64,000 bases of DNA from Strigops habroptila. Lineage: Eukaryota; Chordata; Aves; Psittaciformes; Psittacidae. Below, piece after piece: positions 1 to 17,700 of this stretch (position 1 is the stretch's first letter; each line of letters opens with the position of its first letter). The notes below the pieces were generated by a model. It had not been told where the DNA came from, searched no databases, and worked only from the letters and a program-made list of their open reading frames with translations. The stretch lies in contig NC_044302.2 of NCBI RefSeq assembly GCF_004027225.2, positions 36,285,449 to 36,349,448 of the forward strand, read 5' to 3'. Position numbers and translations under genes: made by a program.

Positions 1-4569
<4,569 letters not shown>

Positions 4570-5045
4570 TTAGCCGGCGGGAAGCGCCGTTCAGCAGCGG
4601 GGAGGTGGCGGGGAAGCAATAGGGAGCCATGTTCTGCCGGCACTCGCAGCCGTGCCGCGAAATGGAGGTTGGGGCGCCGCCCGGTAGGGGCGAGCCTTCC
4701 GTGTCTCCGGGGAGCCCGGGCACAGGGGAGGGACAGGACCGGCCTCTCCCTGCGGCCTCCTGCGGGCCGTGTCACTGCTGGGACTGATGTGAAGCTTAGA
4801 GGGGCGGCCGGGGACATCCCTGCGAGGAACGAGCTCTTCGTTTAAGCGAGCAGGTAGTGAATCCCGTGTGTAAACGAAGCGAAGGAGAACGAGCAACCAC
4901 ATATAGGCAGCTCTAGTCCCCTGAAATTGCTCAAAAGAGCTACAGGGCGGTATGTGTTACCAGTGATTTCAAAAGTCATCAAAATTGATGATAGGAACTG
5001 ACAGGCTGTATAAGAAAGGTTATAGCAACATAATTTATTTACAAC

Positions 5046-5241
5046 TCTTTACGGTGACACTGGTGAGGCACTGGAAGTTTGCCCAAGGACGTTGTGAATG
5101 CTCCATCCCCGGCAGTGTTCAAGGCCAGGTTGGACGGAGTCTTGGGCGACATGGTCTAGTGTGAGGCATCCCTGCCCATGGCAGGGGGGTTGGAACTAGA
5201 TGATCCAACCCTAACCATTCCATGATTCTATGTTCTATGAT
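5046..5241 (+). mobile_element. CR1 LINE, 3' end fragment
   Basis: The CR1 3' untranslated consensus is recognisable, including GGTGAGGCACTGG, TTCAAGGCCAGGTTGGA and CATGGCAGGGGGGTTGGAAC. It finishes with the short TTCTATGA-type terminal repeats that define the CR1 3' end. It is 5'-truncated, as most CR1 copies are, and non-coding. Confidence 0.9.
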
Positions 5242-5779
5242 CATTGCATGGCTACACAAAAGTTGTGTGTGTAGACATAGAGCAGTTGCTCCTATGTTCA
5301 GTTCCTGCAACTGAACCTTGGAGTTTGTGGTGTCCACAGTGTTCTTGCCAACTAAATCTATTTTATTGCATATGATGTAGTCCTGGATACTTCCCTGGCT
5401 GGGATGACCTTTCACAGCAGCTCTTTCGCATCTGACTCAGCATTACAAGTAGACTCTCTGCCTTTTCAAATTTCTTGTCACTCGTTAGCATGCCAGAAAA
5501 TACAAACCATTCTTCCGAAGGTTGGGGTTTTTTTGTGTCTTATCTTCACCTAAGTCAAATTTAAATGTACATAGCACATTGTGCTTTCAAGCTGTCATTG
5601 TTTTGGGGGAAGACACCTTGCAAATAATTGAAAACAAACTTGTTTAAGTGCTGAAATGCCTTTTCTTCTTTCAAGTAGCTGTTTTATTAAAGACAGGTGA
5701 GGAGAAGAGGGAGATTAATACCTAGTCCATAACCCCGGTAAAAGGTTTGTCCTGTAATTTCATTTTTTCTTGTTTAATG

Positions 5780-6010
5780 GAATCATAAAATAGAGTAAAA
5801 AGGGATCTCTGAAGATCATGTAGTCCAGCCTTCTGCTCAAAGCAAAGCTAATGCCCTGAGACCATGGTGCTCAGGGTTTGGAACACTGGGGTCTGAAAAT
5901 CTTCATGGATTGAAATTCTGTGGCCTCCTTGGACAGCCCATTGCTGTCCTTATCTGCAATCACAGAGAAGGATTTTTTCCTCATGTTTGGAATCAGAGTT
6001 TCCCTTGATG
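5780..6010 (-). mobile_element. Diverged CR1 LINE fragment
   Basis: On the minus strand this matches an older CR1 subfamily. It begins at the element's 3' end near an AATCATAAAAT motif, runs through GATCATGTAGTCCAGCCTTC, and ends near a TTTTTCCTCATGTTTGGAAT motif. Divergence from the CR1 pattern is higher than in the other copies, suggesting an older insertion. Confidence 0.75.
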
Positions 6011-9000
6011 TCATGTGTGACTGTTTTCATCTTGTCGTTTGTTTTCGTCTTTGTCCTGTGTACCTCTTAGGAGGGTCCAGTTCTCTTCAACCTCCAAACA
6101 GATAACTGAAGGTAGCACGCTGATGTGCCCACTTTGCCGCCTTCTCTGAGAAAAATCACAAAAACCCCAGACTCCCAAGCGTCCTCCTATGATATGTATT
6201 CTAACTCCTTTGCTTTCCTTTTCGTTGTTAGCCGTATCCATCTGAGGTTGTGGGGGACTGTTGGGACAGGCATGGCATAGCATGAAGGGGTGCTGCTGCT
6301 TTTACATTAATAATCACTAGTAACAGTGCCAGATAACATTAAGAAATGGTCCTTAACAAGATGTGCGAGAGTTTTAGTTCTCAGCTGCAGACAGAAAAAA
6401 ATCCTGTACCTAAATTTAAAATACAGCAATATTTTAAAGGTTAGCAACTGTGCTGAGATTCCCTTTTTTGACAAGTATAAAGACATTGCTGTGTAGCATT
6501 TCACCATTCCTGCAAGAAAATTTTGCTATTCTGATGTGCCTAAGGGATAAAAGTGACATAACGTAAGCAACACCAGAGGATACGGAAAGCAGCATGACTC
6601 TTATTTTGCTTATGCTGGAATATGGAGAAATTACAGGGCCTGCTAAATTCTACATGAGCAATGCTCAAACTGAAAAGGGATCTGTGGACTTGGATCATGT
6701 TTTGCAGGAGTGCAAGAAACTCTGTGAGAGCTTACTCTGGTCTTTTGGTTTCTGTTTCTCTCCTCACAGTAAGGCCCCTCTAAAATTCTGAGGTTTTTTT
6801 TGTCATACCTGTAAAGTTGAAGGACTGAGGAGGAGAGCATAAGACATAAAGACATAAAACTATTCTAGAAAAGGGTCTCTAATAAAAATGCTAAAACCCA
6901 CTGAATTCCATCTGAGTTTTCATAACCCTCTGCATTTTCTCTTATTCAAACCCATACTTTTAAATGTGGCAGTTGGCCGTGCTAAACAAATGTTTTCAGC
7001 ATACTGCAGTGTGCCGAGTAAATTCCTTTTAGCAGCAATGTGCATAACTGTCCTGTTTACGATGCTTTAATTTATATGGAGCAAGAGAAGAAGAGACGAG
7101 CTGGAAAGGCAAACAGAAATAAAAGTAGGGTACTGTACTAGAAAATAACAATGCTCTTCCAGCATAATACAAAGAACATACAGTATTGGGTACTGCTCCT
7201 TCCTGTTCGCAGCAAAGCCTGAAACTAAGAACAAGTAAGGAATACTGTAACCTGAAGGAGCTAGCCTAGGGGAGAAGGTTAAAGGAGGATCCTGTAGCCT
7301 GCTCAAGGAGCTTCTGCTGGAGAGGAAGAAAAGCAGAAAAATGCAGCAGGACTCTTGGTGGAGGACCAAGAGATGAGTGCCTTTCTGCCTTGCAAGTTTT
7401 GAAAGCAGCCGTGTCCTAGGTGTCAGAACCAAAGTGCATGCAGTAGTGGCTGGTTTGTCCAGGCTACCCTGCCTCTAGCTGTAGGTATCAGGAAATACAA
7501 GAGCTGACCTCTGAAAGTCACAGGCTACAGGACACACCTAGGCTGAAGAGGAATTGGACCCATCGACCGCATGCAGACTGGCAGGCTATGTGTTCTGCCC
7601 ACTGAGGGTTGCATTCTGAAAAGAATGAAAAAAACCTGGCATTTAACAGGGCAGTTTCCTTTCTACTGTCTTCCATTCTTCATTTTCTCTTTTTTACCCT
7701 TTTTTTTTTTTTTTTTACTAGCTTTATTTTCCAATTACTGCAAATTCGTATCCTTGCTTCTCCACTTGATGTTTTAAGCAATGTAGTCTGATTTTAGGAT
7801 CAGAATGGCCTAGGGACTAGATGTGCTCACTGACAACTTTATCTATTTTCCATGCTGTATGACTTTTCACCCTGAGCTGTGGTCCGCTCCTGTATCATCT
7901 ATCCAGAGTTAAAGGTTAGCCTCTGGCTTTAGCACAGATGCGTACTTCCTCCAACAATCTGCTTAACTTGGAGTTTGAGTGGATGATGATGCCCAAAGGA
8001 TGTGTAAATGTGTTGCCTGGATCAGCTGGTTAAGCCTTTTTGAATTCAGCCTTCCCTTAAGTAATCCCATGCAGTCATGCCCTGTAGTGTGAGCTGTGCT
8101 TTGCTGCATACTTGTGCTGTATGAATAACTGTACATGTTACTGCTATTAATGATTACTTGCAAAGCTGTAAATCAGAAAATTATTTGAGTAAAGTACTGA
8201 TTTAGGAAAAGCCTAAAGCAGATTTTTCTGTGCAGGCTTTTCACAGCTCTCTACATAAAATAACCACATAATCACCAGTTCCTTGTTTTCCACAGGTTTC
8301 CTACCTCCTCTGCAGGGTTCAGAGAACCTCACCAGGGTTTATTTAGTTACCATACTTCCTACAAATCTTCTCTTGAATGCATCTTATAATTTCTTGCGCA
8401 TCATGTGTGGTCCTTTGTATGGTGCTTCTCATTTGATACTAATAAAAAAAAAAATCCTCACAAAACGTGCCAGATTACTTTCAGAAGATCTATGTGGTTA
8501 TCTTTCTTTAAGATTAGGGAACTGAGACAAACATGGATTTAAGCTTAATTTTTCATTAACTTTGGGTGATTTTCTATACCGAAGCCTTGCTTCAAAATAT
8601 AACAATTTATGTTTCTCAGCATGGGTTATGTAATATTGGTTATAGAATATATTCATCATCTGCCTGAGATGCAGGTTGTGTAAGCTCTCCCACTCACCTT
8701 GTTTCCCACATAAGACACTGAACAGAGCAGGGGTTGACAACACTTGCATTGTCTCCTTGTAGCTTTTACGGAGCTTTGACCCAAAATACCAGCTTGCAGC
8801 AACTGGGGGTGCTGAGCTCATATTTTTTACGGAAGTTGTCAGTGGTTTTCACGCCCCTTCCCCACTACCTCCATTAGCTATCCTTCATTGGCGATTTTAG
8901 CATAGAAACTGTTTATTGAAGGGCTGAGCGGAATTAAAGACTTTTTCTGATGACCTAGACAAGCCTCAGACCAGCTCACTTGGTGGCAGACTCTCCAGGC

Positions 9001-11084
9001 ACTGCCTCAGTCTTTATTCTAATTGAGCTGCAAGCATATGTTTATTGAGCACTTGGTTTGGCTGGTTCTTGGCTTCTGAGGTGTCCTCCTATTCAATGCA
9101 GTTCTATCTGCCTCTTTGGTCAGCTTCCCCAAGCAAAACTTCTGTCCTCACTATCTGCTTTTCCTGTGCAATCTAGCTCCTCTTATGAGACTCCTTTCTC
9201 ATTGCATAAATGCCTGACCCTTTTTAATTTTCTGCTGTGTTCTCTCCTTGTCCCAGTGCAAACAGACACCAAATAGTATTTTCCAGATACCTTTTTGTTG
9301 CCTTTCTGGCTGACTGACAAAGTTGACTGATAAAGATTAAAAACCCATTTGACTATATCACTGGTGATTCTGCAGATTGCTTGGTGCTATGAGGTGTTAC
9401 AGGTAAACTTCTTAGTGTTATACCTCCCCATCCTACTATCCTAATACAAGCCCTTGCAGCTTGATAAGAGGCATTGCCAACTTTGCCCTCAACACATTCT
9501 GTGCATGCAAGTTCCTTGGAGGGGCTCACGTTTAGATTTATCTCTGGGGATATGTTACAACCAGAACATGTCAGCGTCAACTAAACATGCTTCACATGAC
9601 CTAACGGGTGAAAGTAGTGCATGTTATTCCAGCAAAGAAGTTAGAAAATGTACAAGAAGTTTCTAAGTGAGGAAAAAAGATACACAATTCCAAATCCCAC
9701 TTAGGAACAATTTTTTTTCCTTACATTTCTTTTCTGGCTAACCCAGAATCTTTCAGCAATATCTCAAAAATTGAGCAGGAATGTTCAAACGCAGCTCTTC
9801 TCACTCTCCTGTTGTGGGGGCTTGGGAGCACTGCCTTTAAACTTCCATTATGTTCTTCAGTTAGTATATTTCTCATGTGCTAAGCAGCTTATTATCCAAG
9901 AGTGTTTCGTAACTTAAGTACATTTGACACATTTACTTTTTCATTGCATCAGGGCTTTTTTTGCAGAAACCATGAATGGACTAATAGCAGCACAGATGAC
10001 AGGTGTCAAAGTGCATTTTCTAAACCACTTTTTTCCTCCTTATCAGTTGTAGGAGCTCCTGGTACTGCATCCGCATGGGGGGAAAAAAAAAGAGCAGGGA
10101 AAAACACTAGCAGAGAGTACCCCAATATCTGAAAGGGATGCAGATCATGTAACAGAATCTCAAATGTCTACCCTTTTTGGTAGGAACTGAACTCTCTGGA
10201 ACCCCAAGCAATGGGATTTACCAGTTTGCAATTAGACCCTTCCATCTGTCCCTCTGTGTAGCCATAAGTGGCTGTCTTCCTCTGCCAAAGTACTTCTGTA
10301 AGCAAACATTGATGTAAGCCATCCATCATCTTAAATATCACAGCAGTAAAGGTAGCAGGGCAAAAGGTGTTCTTGGGTACTCTTTATGTCTGTATGTCTG
10401 TTACCTCCTTTTTTTTTTTTTTCCTCCCCCCTCCCCCGTCTGTCAGCCCTTTTATTTATTCAGGTGAGCCTGTAAGCACATGGAATGTAAAATACTAAAG
10501 TGCTTAATTTCATAACACAGACAGAGCCAAAATTTCTCTAGATTTGTATTTCTCTTCATTGTATTTCTCTATTTTATCTTTGCTACTAATCTTTTTGTTC
10601 CACAAAAATGGAAATTTGTCCTGGAAAGTTGAACTGGCTCAGTACAAGGCCTGATGGAATGCCAGACGTACAGTGGCAACAGGAAACAAAGCGACATCAT
10701 CCTTTTGGTGCTTTCAGCAATTTACACTGTGTAAGTTCACTTACGCACAAACTTGTTTGTTCACTTGTTCACAAACAAGGAAGCCACTTAAGGCTGATGC
10801 AGTTGTCATCCCGCCATCCTCTGATTATTGGTTCTTATCCTCTCTCCTATGCTGATACTGACCTACCTGGTTCTGGTAGCCAAAGTAGAAAACTATTCAG
10901 TGTTTTATGTATCGATTTTCCTACCAGTTCTGTTCCCCGTAGCTCCCGGTATTCCAGTGCACAGGATGGAACCGCAGCAGCGGTAACCCCGGCAGCACTG
11001 CTGTGAAAGGACTGCCTGAGGGAGCTCGGGCACCGCGGCGGGAAAGGGCGGGCGAGAAAACACGGCAACAAACACTTGAATAGT

Positions 11085-11240
11085 CATTTCTGTGAGGGCG
11101 GTGAGGCCCTGGCACAGGTTGCCCAGAGAAGCTGTGGCTGCCCCATCCCTGCCAGTGCTCAAGGCCAGGCTGGACGGGGCTTGGAGCAACCTGGTCTCGT
11201 AGAAGGTGTCCCTGCTCGTGGCAGGCGTTGGGGCTGGGAG
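11085..11240 (+). mobile_element. CR1 fragment embedded in the DCP2 CpG island
   Basis: The CR1 signature is clear: TGAGGCCCTGGCACAGGTTG, then CAAGGCCAGGCTGGACGGGG, then a GTGTCCCTGCTCGTGGCAGG motif. The usual 3' terminal repeats are absent, so both ends are truncated. It lies about 500 bp upstream of the DCP2 ATG, and its GC content merges with the island. Confidence 0.85.
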
Positions 11241-11315
11241 AGCTTTTGCAATGGGAACAGATGGCCTCTACCCAGTGGCGCGGCTTGCCGGAAAAGGAGC
11301 ACCGCCTGACGGGCC

Positions 11316-11362
11316 GCGCCTGCGCGGTGCCGGGGAAAGTGGGGTTTGCAGTGCGCAGGCGC
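11316..11362. promoter_or_regulatory. Pair of NRF1-like sites in opposite orientation
   Basis: GCGCCTGCGC at 11,316-11,325 and GCGCAGGCGC at 11,353-11,362 are reverse complements. Each differs by one base from the palindromic NRF1 core GCGCATGCGC. They sit about 370 bp upstream of the DCP2 ATG in the CpG island. Binding is inferred from the motif only. Confidence 0.5.
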
Positions 11363-11526
11363 GGCCGCTTGCCGTGCCGCGTGCCCTGCCTCAGCACCCG
11401 CTCTTCCGCCTGCCGCCGCTGGAGGCCGCGGCCTGCCCGTAACCGGCCCTAACCGGCGGCCACGGAACCGGCGCTGCTGCTACGTGCCCCGCCCCGTAGG
11501 CGGGCGGCCTTCCCCGCGCAGCGACC

Positions 11527-11642
11527 ATTGGCTGCCTCCCGCCGATGTTGAGCGCACCGTTCCCCGCAGTAAGTCTGCAGCTGATTGGCTCGCCGCGTCA
11601 CCACGGGGGAGGGCCGCGGAGTCGCCGGCTGGAGACGATTGG
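11527..11642 (+). promoter_or_regulatory. Three evenly spaced inverted CCAAT boxes (NF-Y type)
   Basis: ATTGG, the reverse of CCAAT, occurs at 11,527-11,531, 11,584-11,588 and 11,638-11,642. The spacing is 57 and 54 bp, and the last box is 84 bp before the DCP2 ATG. Two have the extended ATTGGCT or ATTGGCG context. Regular CCAAT arrays of this kind bind NF-Y in TATA-less promoters. The function here is inferred. Confidence 0.7.
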
Positions 11643-11725
11643 CGGAGGGAGCCGCCGCTCTCCTGCCTCCCCGCCGCGGTACCGTGGCTCGGGCTTCGCC
11701 TCAGCGGGATGAGCCGCGCTTCCCC

Positions 11726-11778
11726 ATGGAGACCAAACGGGCCGAGATCCCCAGCAGCGTCCTGGACGACCTGTGCAG
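11726..11778 (+). CDS. DCP2: DCP2 coding exon 1
   Basis: The ATG (11,726) is in CCCCATGG context and starts the DCP2-typical METKR sequence. The exon encodes residues 1-17 and two bases of Ser18. The donor after TGCAG is GTAGCT. Confidence 0.95.
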
Positions 11779-14700
11779 GTAGCTGCGGGGCGGGGGCGCT
11801 CTCGGGCTTGCCTCACGCCCGCCAACCCCGGCCCGCCGGCGCCAGCTGTCCTGTGGTGCCGCGGGCAGTCCGTTGCGGGGGGCGGGGTGAGCGCCGTCTT
11901 CCCGCCCTCCCTCTCGCCCCCCCCCTCCCCAAGGCATGGGTCCCGGGCCGCTCGGGACTGCTTGGAGTGCTCTGTGGGCTGGTGGGGCTCCGGGAGGAGC
12001 GAGTCGGCCTGGACTGGGGAAGAGGGTGGCCCCGGGAAAGGAGCGCCCGCGGCAGTCCCGCTGCGGCCGAGAAGCGGAAGGAAGGGGCTCGGTGCCGCTC
12101 CTCCTCCCCCCCCCCCCACCGTGCTGTGTGGGGCAGCACCCGCCCCGCTCAAGGCTTCGTGTCCTGAGGCGCCGCCCTCCCGGAGGAAGCGGCCCCGGCG
12201 GGCACCGACAGCTCTCTCTCCTCTGCTGCCGGCGCCGTCGGCAGAACCCGGTGTAGGGCTAACCCGGTGGCGAGGAAGAAGCCAGGCGCGGACATGGCGT
12301 GTGGGGTCTGTCTTACGGTGTTGAGGAGCTGCTGCTGCTGGACCGAGGCAGGTAGAACTGTGTCGGTGGTGCTTGCGTGAGTGGGAGAAGAGTTAGAAGC
12401 GTAAGATTGATGTAACGTATGTAGCGATGGCTTGATGTGGTACTCTACCGTTCAGAATTGTGGCTTCATTTGGAAGCAGTGGCGGGAAGTCCCCTTTGCT
12501 GATTTACCTCTGCTGGAAGAGAATGTTTCAGTAAGACAGAAAAGGAAGAGCCAAAGGAATACCCTTCAGTCTGAAACTGACCTCTCCTGCTTGTTGGTCC
12601 TTTCAGGTTGAAAGGATTAGCTTTTCTTATCCTAAAGGCTGCACATTTAAATTTTCATAAAACATCTATTCTGTTTTCTTGAGGGTGGCGGCGGCACTTT
12701 TCCCCCTTATGATCTCAGTCTCTGATCATCTGTGGTGCAGCCCTTTGGACCTTTAAATTCACCTGTCGCCACCAGAACTTGATGTAATATTTAGCACGAA
12801 ATTTTCCTCTGTCTTAGCACCTGGAAAGAAGCCCTTCTGAAGTATTTAAATACAAGAGGGAAATGTTACTAGAGATGAAGGATAGTCTGTCTATTTATTG
12901 GAATTACTGTTTTCGAAAGAGTGAAAATGCTTAGAAGTGAGAATACCAGAGGAAGCTAGAATTGCTTTTCTCAGTAGTGTTTTGTTGCGTATCTAATCCA
13001 AGAGTTGGAGTTTGCAATACACAAATGAATTTTCAATTCTTTAAGTCTGGTCTCTGAATTGTGCTCATGTTTCCATCTTGTCTCTTTTGGGCTCCCTATG
13101 GAGAGATGGGACATGTCTTTTAGATCCCTGCTCACATACAAATCGGGGTTTAAGACTATTTCAGAAAATCCATTGGGGAATCACAATGCTTACAAAACTG
13201 AAATAGCCTGTCAGTGTCACTCCTGGGGGGGGTAGCTGATAGAAAGGCGCATGAGTAATCAGATCTTACGTTGTTATAGGGTCAGTCCCACTGTCCTACT
13301 GTGTGTGTTCCTCTGAGCTGCTGTCGTCTACTACCTTTGAAATGGTGTTTTGTCTTACAACTTGTATGAATGTAGCTGTGTGATGTGGTTTTAATTAAAA
13401 ACCAAAACAAAAAAACCCCACAAACAACTCCTCCTCCCAGCCGCTCCCCCCAACTTAGAAAGGTAGATCAGGGACTTGTAGTTGCCATCTGTCTTGCTCT
13501 TAATCTTTTCCTAGTTCACCTTGTTGACTTTCATTAGTACTAACAGATCAGCCCTGCTTCAAATATGTTACTTGGCTTGGACATGGACAAAGCAACTAAA
13601 AGGAGGAGCAGAGTCACCAGGTTTTCTTGTGGGAAAGAGAGAAGGGATTCTGGTATGCAGTGGGGGAGTGACAGGGCCTGATAGGCCTTGGCTCAAGGAA
13701 GAGGATAAAACAGTAAACAAGTGGAAGATCAGTGGTGCTGTGCTTCAGGCTATGAATGTGTTGTTAAAATATCTGTCTCTTCCCACATTCTTCAATCTAT
13801 ATATACAGTATTAGTGGAAATTTTGGTAGAAAGAGGCAAGCAATTTTTCGTGCTCAGTTATTGAGAAGATTCAGAATATTTTCTAGCACAACCTATACTT
13901 AGTATTTCTCTCTCTCTCTCCTTTTTTTTTTTTTTTTTTAGTTCTGCCAGCAGGTAAAACTTAAGTACAAAAATAATTATAATTTCAGTATAACAGGTTT
14001 GGAAAGTTACAGGACCCACACAGATTCTCCAGTATCTTTTTATATGAACTGTAGCAGTGTAAGCTGCAAATTTAAATAACTTAGTGAATTTTTAGGAGAT
14101 GGCAATCATTCTCATTACTCCTACTAAGCTAAACAATGAAAGCGGTCTGCTTTCAAATCAGGCTTGCCCAGTACTTCTGAGATTTTATTTTTTTCAGTGA
14201 GTGGTTTTTTTTTGTTTTTTTTTTTTTTTTTTTGGGGTGTAATTAAAAATTGAAAAGCAAAAAGCTAAGTTAAGGCTTAAATGTCCACAAAACAGAACTA
14301 TTGGTTTTATTTGTATCTGGAGAATGCTAGAATATTTGTCAGACTTCTACACTTTGTCTTTGAACAGGAATATTTTCCTTTGACCTCAAGCAAAAGGCCT
14401 GGATTCTCTGAAGAAAACTCTTCAAAAATTTGTGTATACAGGAGATGCAGTCAGCATTACTTCTCACTGTATCTGCCATTTCACCTGCTTGGTGCATTTC
14501 CTTGTGACAGAAGGACCATCAAGATCAGAGAGTCACAGAACCATTTGGGTTGGAAGGGACCTTAAAGCTCACCCAGTTCCACCCCCTGCCATGGGCAGGG
14601 ACACCTTCCACTAGAGCAGGTTGCTCCAAGCCCCGTCCAACCTGGCCTTGAACACTGCCAGCGATGGGGCAGCCACAGCTTCTCTGGGCAACCTGTGCCA

Positions 14701-17700
14701 GGGCCTCACCACCCTCACAGTAAAGAACTTCTTCTTAACATCTCATCTAAATCTCCCCTCTTTCAGTTTAAAGCCATTCCCCCTTGTTCTATCACTATTT
14801 GCTCTTGATCTCAGTACCCCTGTTTTGTGCACATTCATTCACTAAGGGTGGATTTTATCTTCCCTATAATGACAAGTCTGCAGCATAGCAAAGTATATTT
14901 CAACAACTGATAATGCTGATAAAGTATAGCAACTGATAAAGTATAGCAAAGTATATTTCAACAGCTGATAATGCATTGCTGAATTAAAATGTGTTTGGAT
15001 TTTACTTAAAGCTGAACCACTTTCTTCAGATTCCTCACATAGGCTAGACAGGCTCGTCAAAGAGGCTCATGTTTAGGTGCTTGGATCACTTGCAGCTGTT
15101 CCAACTAATTCAGCCAATTAGTCTAAATAAGAATTCCACTGTTTGGGGCAGCTACAGCTGTTTTAATGCCTGCAGGTAGTTCTCATGGCTGTTGCTAGCT
15201 CCAAAGGCATCCAAAACTGCCTTAGATGGTATCTTAATTTTGTATGTCTTGGGGGTTGGGGTGGGGTGGTTCTTTTGTTTGTTTGTTTTTGTTGAGCCCG
15301 ATGGGTTGAAAAAACCCATGAAGTACTGCTGGGTAACCTTTACCACATAATCAAATACTGAAATTTTAAAGCACTGAAACCTGTACTAAAGAATCAGTAT
15401 AAGCTAGGTCTTAAAAAGCCCGAACAACCTCCTCCACCCCTCCCCGCCCCAAACAAAAAACCCCAAACCCACAGCTTTTCCTAACAGTATAAAATAACAA
15501 GAAGGCTATTATATTCAGCTGTTGAGATCTGTATGAGAATTGAGTATGAGCGATAATGGTGGTGGTTATTGTTAAATGCTTTCATTGCAAAACCATTCTC
15601 CTAAGGATAACAAATATGATTAAAATCACTAGTCTAATGCCCTTTCATTTAACTTTTTTCCCCAAGTTGTCACAGTTTTTCCTTGCTGGTAAACTAAAAT
15701 TAAGAGAGTTCTGCACGTAAAATTTGTATTCAGAGTAAAATGTTACACATCCATTTTTATTCAGAGAGTAGAATTGCCAGCGTGTAAAAACAAGTTGAAA
15801 GCTAAAGCCAGGTATATAATGTTTTCAAACATTTGCTGAGTTCCTAGGCTGTTTTATAATTACACGATACCAGGCTACACTTTGTTCTAGTTCTGGTAAG
15901 TTATTGTGTGTTTAAGCTTCAGCAGTAGGACCACTGTGACCCATTCTGTTAAATAACAGGTCACAGGTATACGTGTCAATTTTTTTTGTCATGCTGTCTT
16001 GTGCTACTGAGTTGTCCTTTACTGAATAAGTAAGTGGAGATACAGAGTCTCGATGTATGTTTTGGGGCTTCTTAGTGCTCTCTTTCTCCTATAACCAAGT
16101 GCTGTTATGTTTCGACTTCAGGACTGTGGTGGGTTAACCTCGGTCTGCAGCCAGGTGCCTGCCCAGCCATTCACTCCCCCTCTTCAACAGGATGGGGGAG
16201 AAAATAGGATGGAAAACCTTGTGCCTCAGGGAGGGTTGCATGCCAGTTTCCATCATGGGTAAAACAGACTAAACTTGGGAAAATTAATTTATGTTGTTGC
16301 CAGTTTAAATGGATTTGGATAGAGAGAAACAAAGGCAAAAAAAATTCAAACGCCTCTGACCTTGGTGTTTGTGATGCCGTTTTACACTCCTTTTCTCTCT
16401 TCCTCTGCTTGTCTGGCATTCTTGTCCTTCCTTAAATACGCTTCTCGAGAGGCACCAGCAATCGTGGCTGCTGGCTTCAGCTGTGCCCTGCAGTGGGTCT
16501 GCTGGAGCCCACTGTGTCCACCCCCAGGCAGCCCCTGCCTTTTCTCAACGGAGGCCACCCTGCTGCTGCCAGCACTGGGCACCTGCACCTAGCACAACCT
16601 AGATATGCCTGTTTTTAGCACTTCTGTCACTCTAAGTAACTTAGGAGTTAACTTCTTGATTAATAAGTAGTGTTCTAATTGGCTTTGCTCATGTTACTTA
16701 CTCTAAGCATAATGATGGTATGTTCTTATTCCTCTTTGGTACTACTGCATATTGTATCTTCAAATTTGTGTTCAGCTGCAGTGCTGGGAGAGAAAACACC
16801 ATCAACTACTTATAAAATAGACTTATGCTTTTTTACCTTTACAGCAGCTTTATACTCCCCTTCAGCCTAGGCAGAGACCCCAGGCTGGGCTCCAGTGGCC
16901 AGGCAGGAAGCAGTCCTTGGCCACAGTGGCTGGGAAGGCAACTACTTTTGACATCCCATAATGATTTATACTTGTTGAATTTTAAGTAAAGATGTCTTCG
17001 AAGTATTTCTGGTTCTGGCAATGATATTTTGCCAGAATCAAAATGTAGCTGGTGGTACTCAGGAGCTGAATGTGAAAGGTCTGTGTCAGATGGTTTAAGT
17101 TCAATGGGGTGGATTACCTAAAGTTTCTAAAAAGAAAATTCTGTTGGTCTTATAAATAAATAAAACTGCTTCTGCTTAAGTAAGCTATCACAGAATGCTG
17201 CTTACACTTATACCTATGGGACTCTGTATTTTTGTGCCAATATCTGAACTAAAGCAAAAAGTAGACTTGAAAAATAAACCAATTGTCCATGTTTTAATAG
17301 GATTGTATTGAATTTTAAAATCTACATCAATAGTTTACTATGGTTTTAAGTGAAAATACTGTGTTCAGCTTGTGTCCAGGCAAAAATGTGTTGACATCTG
17401 TTATCAGAGTTTACAGGTGTTTTTTACTGGACATTTAGAAATGCTTTCATTCTTGTAAGATAGCCATTTAGGTAAGATGTCCTTGCCCTCTCTTAGTTAA
17501 TTTACAAAGTTTATTGTAATTGACTTTTGTGAAAGAATATCATGATCCCTTTTCCTTCTTGACTTAAAAAGTTGTCTTTTACTTTGATGTGGAAACCTCT
17601 GTTGCTGTTCTGATGGATCAGGAATTACACTGTTGAATGCATTTTTGTCATTAGATCTGTTTAAGTTGATAGATTTGGCTAGTCTTACTCTTCTTTCTTT

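Larger units (their letters stand above)
4850..10960. other. Intergenic region between divergent REEP5 and DCP2
   Basis: No exon or RNA gene is recognised in this roughly 6 kb of AT-rich sequence. It contains a CR1 3' end (about 5,046-5,241), an older CR1 fragment (about 5,780-6,010), a poly-T run near 7,699-7,717 and a T-then-C pyrimidine tract near 10,409-10,440. The rest looks like unique non-coding DNA. Distal regulatory elements could exist but cannot be shown from one sequence. Confidence 0.65.
10960..12300 (+). promoter_or_regulatory. CpG island and promoter region of DCP2
   Basis: A long GC-rich, CpG-dense block surrounds DCP2 exon 1 and continues into intron 1. No TATA box is seen near the gene. 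It contains three inverted CCAAT boxes and a pair of NRF1-like sites (separate entries). Long open frames in this block, up to about 270 codons, are compositional artefacts. Confidence 0.8.

Noticed and set aside
11346-12167. 273-codon plus-strand open frame over the DCP2 promoter
   Set aside because: It is made of GC-rich CpG-island sequence with Arg/Pro/Ala/Gly-biased translation, overlaps DCP2 exon 1 in another frame, and has open frames on both strands, as expected of low stop-codon density.
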